Made by a program: the position numbers and the translations under genes
The notes under the pieces: model-generated
Database searches by the model: none
The model's input: the letters and a program-made list of their open reading frames with translations, nothing else
What the model was told of the DNA's origin: nothing
NCBI GenBank assembly: GCA_021816565.1
Contig: JAKAXN010000292.1
Coordinates: forward strand, 1-6,004
DNA length: 6,004 nucleotides
Origin: Actinomycetes bacterium
Lineage (GTDB): Bacteria > Actinomycetota > Acidimicrobiia > Acidimicrobiales > Palsa-688
Direction of reading: 5' to 3'
Shown here: piece after piece, positions 1 to 4,556 of the stretch
How positions within the stretch are numbered: the first letter of the stretch is position 1
How the letters are laid out: every line of letters starts with the position of its first letter

Positions 1-112
1 AGAACCTCATGTCGGCGGCCAGCCGGGAGTTCTGGAGGGCCTCGCGGGTCATTTCCCGGTCATCCTCGTCGTCGTCCGCCAGAAGAATGGTGATCGATCT
101 TCCCGCGCTCAT
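1..112 (-). CDS. Response regulator, CheY-like receiver domain (N-terminal part only)
   Basis: This gene starts inside the window and runs off its left edge, leaving 37 codons. The visible protein begins MSAGRSITILLADDDEDDR and continues EMTREALQNSRLAADMRF. A short hydrophobic beta-1 strand (ITILLA) followed by an acidic cluster (DDDEDD), then an amphipathic helix with TREAL, is the classic start of a receiver domain. The acidic residues form the Mg-binding pocket. The phospho-accepting Asp near residue 55-60 is beyond the edge. The TREAL pattern resembles single-domain Rcp1-type regulators that partner with phytochrome-like or hybrid histidine kinases, but an output domain cannot be excluded. 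Two ATG codons stand in tandem (115-113 and 112-110). AGGGG at 119-123 lies 3 nt from the first and 6 nt from the second, so I chose the second. It is divergent from the MMPL exporter and preceded by a candidate sigma-28-type promoter. Confidence 0.85.
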   Translation of the reverse strand, partial: MSAGRSITILLADDDEDDREMTREALQNSRLAADMRF

Positions 113-167
113 CATGTGCCCCTGTCACTCCCATTTGATGCCGTCGGCCCGCTTCCGGCGGCGTCAG

Positions 168-195
168 CTATCGGCGTAAGGCTATCCCCTTTTTC
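168..195 (-). promoter_or_regulatory. Candidate sigma-28/WhiG-type promoter for the response regulator
   Basis: Read on the minus strand, GAAA (195-192) is followed by a 16-nt spacer and GCCGATAG (175-168). The known FliA/SigD/WhiG-class consensus is TAAA, 15-16 nt, GCCGATAA, so each element differs at one position. The predicted transcript would begin near 160, giving a leader of about 45-50 nt ahead of the ATG at 112. GATAGC occurs twice, at 186-181 and again within the -10 element. If real, it would place the response regulator under a motility or development sigma factor. The call rests on a short motif only. Confidence 0.45.
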
Positions 196-221
196 TCCGC
201 CTGCACCGAGTCCGGAGGTCT

Positions 222-237
222 TTGCCCGAATTGCCCG
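222..237. repeat. Tandem TTGCCCG direct repeat
   Basis: TTGCCCG occurs at 222-228 and again at 231-237, a 9-bp period, so CGGGCAA is repeated on the minus strand. It lies about 27 bp upstream of the -35 element of the candidate minus-strand promoter, a position where activators often bind. A 9-bp period is close to, but not exactly, one helical turn. It may be chance. Confidence 0.35.
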
Positions 238-299
238 GCTACCGGCGCGGGAGGGCGATTCGAGATCCGATGCCGGTAGCAGACGCCGCTCCGCTACCG
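238..299. repeat. Three-copy inverted/direct repeat with alternative pairings
   Basis: GCTACCGGC (238-246) is perfectly inverted as GCCGGTAGC (272-280), a 9-bp arm with a 25-nt loop. A third copy, GCTACCG (293-299), can pair with the same middle arm (274-280), giving a 7-bp stem with a 12-nt loop. The two hairpins are mutually exclusive in RNA. The repeat lies 81-142 bp upstream of the MMPL start codon. It may be either paired operator sites for a dimeric regulator of the exporter or a switching leader structure. No transcription start could be fixed, so I cannot tell which. Confidence 0.5.
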
Positions 300-369
300 T
301 TTGACCCGGTCCCGCAGATGGGCATCGGGGCCATCCCCCGCGCACGGTCTTCGTGCAACCTCGGACCCC

Positions 370-374
370 GGAGG
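370..374 (+). promoter_or_regulatory. Ribosome binding site deciding the TTG start of the MMPL gene
   Basis: GGAGG lies 5 nt before TTG at 380-382. The GTG at 353, which would add nine residues, has no Shine-Dalgarno sequence in front of it, and this GGAGG would fall inside that longer coding region. The TTG start is therefore preferred. Confidence 0.75.
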
Positions 375-379
375 CTCCC

Positions 380-2575
380 TTGTCCGCCTTAGCGCGCTGG
401 TGCTTCAGGCACCGCTGGACGGTGCTCGCCGCATGGTTGATCACCCTGGTGGTGATCACCGCCGTGGGCCAGGCGGCCGGCACCAGGTTCTCGACCCGGT
501 TCCAGCTACCGCACACCCAGTCGGCGCAGGCCCTGTCCCTGCTCCAGAGGGACTTCCCCGCCGCCTCGGGCAGCAGCGACCAGATCGTCTTCGCCCCCTC
601 CTCCGGCGTCGTCACCGCCCCCGCGGTGCAGGCCCGGGTCCAGGCCGTCCTGGGCGAGGTGGCCAAGGTGGCGCACGTCCGGGCCGTGGTCAGCCCCTAC
701 GGCGCCCGCTCCTCGGTGCAGATCAGCCGGGACTCCACGGTCGCCTTCGCCACCGTGGTCTTCGACGCCCAGGCCCCCCAGGTGCCCAAGTCGGCCGTCC
801 GTGACGTCATATCCAAGGCCCTGGCCGGCGCCGACTCCCACCTGAAGGTGGCCCTGGCCGGCCCCGACATCGAGAATGCCCGGGCCCCGACCAGCTCCAG
901 CAGCACCGGAGCCGGCATCCTCTTCGCCCTGATCGTGCTGGGCCTGGCCTTCGGCGCCCTCTTCGCGGCGTTCCTGCCGATCATCACCGCCCTCATAGCC
1001 ATCGGCATCGGCTACGCCCTCACCGGTCTGCTCAGCCACGTCTTCGCGGTGGCCAGCTTCGCCACCATCCTCGGCGTCCTGATCGGCCTCGGGGTCGGGG
1101 TCGACTACGCCCTCTTCATCGTCACCCGGCACCGCAGCGGCCTCAAGCACGGCCGGGCCGTGGAGGACTCGGCGGTCGAGGCGGTGAACACCGCCGGCCG
1201 GGCGGTGTTCTTCGCCGGCCTCACCGTGTGCATCGCCCTGCTCGGCCAGTTCGCCCTCGGGCTGCCGTTCCTCTACGGCCTGGCGGTCTGCTCGTCGCTG
1301 ACCGTGCTGCTCACCATGCTGGCCTCGATCACCCTGCTGCCCGCCCTGCTCGGCTTCTTCGGGGAGAAGGTGCTGAGCCGGCGCCAGCGGGGCCGGCTGG
1401 CCGACCACGGCCCGGTGGACGAGAACAGCTCGGGGTTCTGGTACCGCTGGTCCCGCTTCGTCGAGCGCCACCACAAGCTGCCGGCGGCTGTAGGCCTGCT
1501 GATCGTCGTAGCCGCCGCCCTGCCGGTCTTCTCCCTGAGGCTCGGCCTCGACGACGCCGGCAGCGATCCCCCCGGCTCCACGACGCTGCAGGCCTACCAC
1601 CTCCTGGCCCGGGGCTTCGGTCCCGGCTTCACCGGGCCGTTCCAGCTGGTGGCCGAGCTGCCCTCTCCGGCCGCGGCCCCCGCCTTCGCCCGCATCACCC
1701 AGGCGGTGTCCACCGAGCCGGGCGTGGTGTCGGTGTCGCGCCCGGTCCTCAGCCCCAACGGGCATGTGGCCGTGGCCACCCTCTACCCGCAGACCAGCCC
1801 CCAGTCGGCCCGCACCACCGTCCTGCTCGACCGGCTGCGCACGAGCGTCCTGCCCCGGGCCCAGGCCGGGACCGGGATCACCGTGCTGGTCGGCGGCACC
1901 ACGGCCATCCAGACCGACTTCGCCCACATCCTGTCCTCGAAGCTCGTCCTGTTCCTGTCGGTGGTGGTCCTGCTGGGCTTCCTGCTGCTCATGGCGGTGT
2001 TCCGCAGCCTGCTGGTCCCGCTGGTCGCATCGGTGATGAACCTGCTCTCGGTCGGGGCGGCCCTCGGCATCTTGAACGCGGTGTTCGAGTGGGGTTGGGG
2101 CCGGTCCCTGTTCCGCATCTCCGCCACCGCCCCGGTGGAGGTCTTCCTGCCGGTGATGCTCATCTCCATCCTGTTCGGCCTGTCCATGGACTACGAGGTG
2201 TTCCTGGTCAGCCGGATGCGCGAGGAATGGGTGCGCCGCGGTGATCCGACCGGCGCCGTCACCGTGGGCCAGGCGGCCACCGGTCGGGTCATCACCGCCG
2301 CCGCGTCGATCATGATCCTGGTGTTCGCGTCGTTCGCCCTCGGGGACAACGTGGTGATCAAGCAGTTCGGGATCGGCCTGGCCGGAGCCATCATCATCGA
2401 CGCGTTCATCGTGCGCACGGTGCTGGTGCCGGCCATCATGCACGTGCTGGGCCGGGCCAACTGGTGGTTGCCCGGGTGGCTGGACCGCCTCCTCCCGCAG
2501 CTCAACGTGGAGGGCGTGGAGGCCCCCGGGGAGGACGCCCCGGAGGCCCCGGTGCTGGTCGGCCCCTCCGCCTGA
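380..2575 (+). CDS. MMPL-family (RND superfamily) transporter
   Basis: This is a complete 731-aa inner-membrane exporter. MMPL proteins use the proton gradient to move lipids or other hydrophobic compounds; the substrate is not predictable here. The layout is the expected 12-TM duplication: TM1 about residues 13-31, an extracytoplasmic loop to 176, TM2-6 to about 326, TM7 at 367-387, a second loop to about 519, and TM8-12 to about 686. Both halves carry the family's proton-relay pairs, GVDYALF with Asp242-Tyr243 and SMDYEVF with Asp604-Tyr605, equivalent to the Asp-Tyr pairs of MmpL3. Each is followed by a basic cytoplasmic stretch (TRHRSGLKHGR and SRMREEWVRR). The length fits the short YdfJ-like actinobacterial members rather than mycobacterial MmpL proteins of about 950 aa. 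The tail after TM12 is Pro/Glu-rich and short. The TTG start is set by a GGAGG 5 nt upstream. The ClC gene follows after 93 bp on the same strand. Confidence 0.95.
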   Translation: MSALARWCFRHRWTVLAAWLITLVVITAVGQAAGTRFSTRFQLPHTQSAQALSLLQRDFPAASGSSDQIVFAPSSGVVTAPAVQARVQAVLGEVAKVAHVRAVVSPYGARSSVQISRDSTVAFATVVFDAQAPQVPKSAVRDVISKALAGADSHLKVALAGPDIENARAPTSSSSTGAGILFALIVLGLAFGALFAAFLPIITALIAIGIGYALTGLLSHVFAVASFATILGVLIGLGVGVDYALFIVTRHRSGLKHGRAVEDSAVEAVNTAGRAVFFAGLTVCIALLGQFALGLPFLYGLAVCSSLTVLLTMLASITLLPALLGFFGEKVLSRRQRGRLADHGPVDENSSGFWYRWSRFVERHHKLPAAVGLLIVVAAALPVFSLRLGLDDAGSDPPGSTTLQAYHLLARGFGPGFTGPFQLVAELPSPAAAPAFARITQAVSTEPGVVSVSRPVLSPNGHVAVATLYPQTSPQSARTTVLLDRLRTSVLPRAQAGTGITVLVGGTTAIQTDFAHILSSKLVLFLSVVVLLGFLLLMAVFRSLLVPLVASVMNLLSVGAALGILNAVFEWGWGRSLFRISATAPVEVFLPVMLISILFGLSMDYEVFLVSRMREEWVRRGDPTGAVTVGQAATGRVITAAASIMILVFASFALGDNVVIKQFGIGLAGAIIIDAFIVRTVLVPAIMHVLGRANWWLPGWLDRLLPQLNVEGVEAPGEDAPEAPVLVGPSA

Positions 2576-2593
2576 CGTCGGTCCCGGGGCCGG

Positions 2594-2623
2594 TCCGGGG
2601 CCTGCCCGGATGGGGCCCCCGGA
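2594..2623 (+). terminator. GC-rich hairpin after the MMPL gene, possible weak terminator
   Basis: TCCGGGGCC (2594-2602) pairs with GGCCCCCGGA (2614-2623), a 9-bp stem with one bulged C and an 11-nt loop, 18 nt past the MMPL stop codon. There is no T-run after it, so it would be a U-less hairpin of the sort reported in actinobacteria, or just GC-rich fold noise. It lies directly upstream of the candidate ClC promoter, which fits separate transcription. Confidence 0.35.
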
Positions 2624-2659
2624 GGCGTCGCGCCTACACTGGGGGGTATCGCTTCCCCC
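2624..2659 (+). promoter_or_regulatory. Candidate -10 element and hairpin leader of the ClC gene
   Basis: TACACT (2635-2640) fits the actinobacterial -10 pattern TAnnnT; no convincing -35 is seen. It directly follows a small inverted repeat, GGCG-TCG-CGCC (2624-2634). Just after it, GGGGG (2642-2646) can pair with CCCCC (2655-2659) around an 8-nt loop. The predicted transcript start near 2647 would leave a leader of only about 20 nt. No Shine-Dalgarno sequence precedes the ATG at 2669. Confidence 0.4.
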
Positions 2660-2668
2660 GAAGACGAC

Positions 2669-4063
2669 ATGACGTTGCGCCGGGTGCGCGTGCCGACTCC
2701 GGTGTTCAAACGCCGGCTTCCGTCCGGTCGCGGCGCCACCGAGCAGCCGAACATCACCGGCGACGGTGACGCTCCGCTGACGTGGAAATTCTGGCTGGCG
2801 CTGGTGATCACCGGTGTCGGCACCGGGCTGTTCGGCGTGTTGATGATGGTGGTGCTGTTCTCCTTCGAGCATCTGGCTTTCGGTCACGGCAGCGGGGACT
2901 TCCAGAGCCAGGTGGAGAAGGCCACCGGGCTGCACCGGGTGGTGTCGCTGATGATCGCCGGGGTCTTCGGCGGGGTGGCGTGGTACTTCCTGCGCCGCTA
3001 CGTCAAGGGCGAGTCCGAGGTGGACGAGGCCATCTGGGCCAAGGACGGGCGGCTGTCGGCCACCCGCAGCTTCCTCACCGGGGTGATATCCGAGGTGGTG
3101 ATCGGGCTCGGCGCCTCGATCGGGCGCGAGTCGGCCCCCAAGCTGATGGGCGGGGTTTCGGGCAGTGTCAGCAGCCAGTGGCTGGGGCTCAACGAGGGCC
3201 AGCGCCGCCTGCTGGTCGCCTGCGGGGCCGGGGCCGGCCTGGCCGCGGTCTACAACGTGCCGCTGGGCGGGGCCCTCTTCGCGGCTGAGCTGCTGGTCGG
3301 CTCGGTGGCCCTGCCGGTGGTGCTGCCGGCCGTGGCCTGCAGCGCCATCGCCACCTTCGTCGGGTGGATCTACCTGCCCCGCCACGCCACGTATCTCAAC
3401 ATCCCCGACTACAAGTTCGGGATGTCCCTGCTGGTGTGGGCCCTGGTCTTCGGGCCGGTGATCGGCCTGGTCGCCAGCGTCTACATCCGGGCCATCGGAT
3501 GGGTGTCCCACCACCGGGCGTCGGGCCGGCTGGTCCTGGTCGCCATCCCGGTGGCCTTCACCATGGTGGGGTTGATCGGCATCGCCTACCCGGCCCTGTT
3601 CGGCAACGGCAAGGACATGGCCCACCGGGCGTTCCTCGGCCAGGGGAGCATCCTGCTGCTCCTCGCCCTGTTCGCCCTGAAGCCCGTGGTCACCTCGCTG
3701 TGCCTCGGATCGGGGGGCTCGGGCGGCCTCTTCACCCCGTTCATGAGCACCGGGGCCGTGTTCGGCGGCTTCGTCGGGCAGCTGTGGATTCTCCTGTGGC
3801 CGGGCGCCCCGTCCGGTGCCTACGCCCTGGTGGGGGCGGCGGCCATGCTGGGGGCCTCCATCCAGGCCCCGCTGGCCGGGCTGGTGCTGGTGGTCGAGCT
3901 CACCCACAGCGGGTTCAACCTCATGATCCCGATCATGGTGGCCACCTTCCTGGCCACGCTGGTGGCCCGCCACCTCGACGGGTACTCGATCTACTCGGCC
4001 CGCCTCCCCGGCCACCAGGCGCCGCCCCGGCGCCGGGCCGTATCGGCTCAGCCCCCGGGGTGA
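2669..4063 (+). CDS. ClC-family chloride channel/antiporter homologue
   Basis: This 464-aa polytopic membrane protein matches the ClC family in length (E. coli ClcA has 473 aa) and in the order of its motifs. Residues 1-38 form a basic, non-membrane N-terminus; hydrophobic helices run from about 41 to 435. GRESAP carries the gating Glu154, in place of the usual GREGP. AVYNVPLGGALFAAEL (193-208) matches the NAPLAG..F..E region. SGGLFTPFMSTGAVFGG (351-367) is the GxFxP chloride-binding region. Tyr442 in YSARL matches the conserved Tyr445 of ClcA. Two departures stand out: the GSGIP loop reads GESEVDE (114-120), keeping only the Ser, and the residue after Glu207, where exchangers have the internal proton glutamate (Glu203), is Leu208. 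Channel-like or uncoupled transport is therefore possible. There are no C-terminal CBS domains. ATG is the first usable start, though it has no ribosome binding site. The gene converges on, and overlaps by 16 bp, the small gene downstream. Confidence 0.92.
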   Translation: MTLRRVRVPTPVFKRRLPSGRGATEQPNITGDGDAPLTWKFWLALVITGVGTGLFGVLMMVVLFSFEHLAFGHGSGDFQSQVEKATGLHRVVSLMIAGVFGGVAWYFLRRYVKGESEVDEAIWAKDGRLSATRSFLTGVISEVVIGLGASIGRESAPKLMGGVSGSVSSQWLGLNEGQRRLLVACGAGAGLAAVYNVPLGGALFAAELLVGSVALPVVLPAVACSAIATFVGWIYLPRHATYLNIPDYKFGMSLLVWALVFGPVIGLVASVYIRAIGWVSHHRASGRLVLVAIPVAFTMVGLIGIAYPALFGNGKDMAHRAFLGQGSILLLLALFALKPVVTSLCLGSGGSGGLFTPFMSTGAVFGGFVGQLWILLWPGAPSGAYALVGAAAMLGASIQAPLAGLVLVVELTHSGFNLMIPIMVATFLATLVARHLDGYSIYSARLPGHQAPPRRRAVSAQPPG

Positions 4064-4066
4064 GTC
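4045..4066. terminator. Dyad centred on the two convergent stop codons, possible bidirectional terminator
   Basis: GGCTCA (4045-4050) pairs with TGAGTC (4061-4066), six pairs with one G-T wobble, around a CCCC/GGGG core. Both stop codons, TGA of the ClC gene (4061-4063) and TGA of the minus-strand gene (4050-4048), sit in opposite arms of the stem. No T-run follows on either side, so the terminator role is a guess based on position and symmetry. Confidence 0.35.
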
Positions 4067-4302
4067 AGCTCCTGCTCCACCACCTGGCCGGGCCGCCGCT
4101 CGGCGTGCTCGCCGAAGTGGAGCAGCATGGTCAGGATCGTCATCTGCTCCCCGCTGTCGGGCGCCTCGACCACCGCGCTGATCCGCTCTGAGCAGCTGAA
4201 GGCCTGGCCGCCGAGCCCGATCCGGCCCGCGGCCACGCCGTCGGCGATCGTGCGGAGCAGGGAGGCGACCTCGTCGGGTCCCGAAACTCGTATGCGCTGC
4301 AC
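4048..4302 (-). CDS. Small protein of 84 aa, possible amphi-Trp family
   Basis: The protein starts at a GTG and begins (V)QRIRVSGPDEVASLLRTIAD, followed by GVAAGRIGLGGQAFSC and, later, MTILTMLLHFG and a charged tail. A helix of the form EVASLLRTIADGVAAG leading into short beta strands resembles the amphi-Trp domain, small proteins of unknown role found in actinobacteria and archaea. The terminal Trp that names that family is not visible, so the assignment is tentative. It has no signal peptide and no membrane segment, so it should be cytoplasmic. An upstream ATG at 4386 would give 112 aa, but AGGAGG placed exactly 6 nt before the GTG decides for the shorter form, and the extra 28 residues are basic, low-complexity and look like translated leader. 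It is divergent from the PEP synthase gene and converges on the ClC gene. The single Cys and the lack of metal motifs give no clue to an enzyme role. Confidence 0.72.
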   Translation of the reverse strand: MQRIRVSGPDEVASLLRTIADGVAAGRIGLGGQAFSCSERISAVVEAPDSGEQMTILTMLLHFGEHAERRPGQVVEQELTHPGG

Positions 4303-4308
4303 CGCCGC

Positions 4309-4314
4309 CCTCCT
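4309..4314 (-). promoter_or_regulatory. Strong ribosome binding site of the 84-aa gene
   Basis: AGGAGG on the minus strand lies 6 nt ahead of the GTG at 4302-4300. This is the strongest Shine-Dalgarno match of any gene on this strand and the main argument that the small gene is real and starts there rather than at 4386. Confidence 0.75.
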
Positions 4315-4417
4315 CTTCCGTGCCGGTGGGCCGTTCCCTTGGATTCGGCGCCCTCGGGTCCGGTGCCCCTCGGGCGTCAGTCCCAAGTGTGGGTGCGCCC
4401 CGGCGGGACCGACAGGG

Positions 4418-4533
4418 GCCGTAGGTCACGTGACGCCGGGGATCCCCGCCTGGTCCGCGCCGTGACGTTCGCCTCTTTCCCGCCCCGCCCGCCAGCCCGA
4501 GGATGGGAGCGCCCGTCGCCGTAGGCCGTAGGT
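4418..4533. repeat. Three GCCGTAGG copies in the divergent control region
   Basis: GCCGTAGG occurs at 4418-4425, 4518-4525 and 4525-4532; the first and last extend to GCCGTAGGT. The second and third copies share one G, giving a 7-bp period, and stand only 12 bp before the PEP synthase ribosome binding site. They might be regulator half-sites or GC-rich coincidence. The rest of 4303-4556 shows no open reading frame that I would support. Confidence 0.35.
4425..4448. promoter_or_regulatory. Two adjacent perfect palindromes, candidate operators
   Basis: GTCACGTGAC (4425-4434) and CGGGGATCCCCG (4437-4448) are perfect 10-bp and 12-bp palindromes separated by 2 bp, with centres 13 bp apart. They lie between the divergent 84-aa gene and the PEP synthase gene, about 110 bp upstream of the latter. 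Perfect palindromes in an intergenic region suit dimeric DNA-binding regulators. The first contains CACGTG. I cannot name a regulator. Confidence 0.45.
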
Positions 4534-4544
4534 GGCCGTTGGCC

Positions 4545-4552
4545 GGAGGAGG
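4545..4552 (+). promoter_or_regulatory. Ribosome binding site of the PEP synthase gene
   Basis: GGAGGAGG ends 4 nt before the ATG at 4557; the first GGAGG in it (4545-4549) has the more usual 7-nt spacing. It supports the chosen start, and the protein begins directly with the expected N-terminal strand of the family. Confidence 0.8.
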
Positions 4553-4556
4553 TCCC

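Noticed and set aside
160..237. Resemblance to a c-di-GMP-I (GEMM) riboswitch on the minus strand, from GGCAAAGACCTCCGG and a later TTACGCCGATAG
   Set aside because: There is no room for the required P2 hairpin between the conserved blocks, and the candidate promoter lies inside the region, so the block would not be transcribed as one leader. A covariance-model search would settle it.
116..304. A 62-aa plus-strand frame from a GTG in the first intergenic region
   Set aside because: It has no ribosome binding site, overlaps the promoter and repeat elements, and has no family-like pattern.
301..329. TTGACC as a -35 element for the MMPL gene
   Set aside because: The hexamer is good, but no TAnnnT element lies 16-19 bp downstream.
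4303..4386. Upstream ATG extension of the 84-aa gene to 112 aa
   Set aside because: The extension is basic and low-complexity, and a perfectly spaced AGGAGG favours the internal GTG.
4405..4420. GGGACC followed by GGGGCC as a DosR/DevR-type hypoxia box
   Set aside because: The two halves are similar direct repeats, not the inverted GGGAC/GTCCC halves of the known box.
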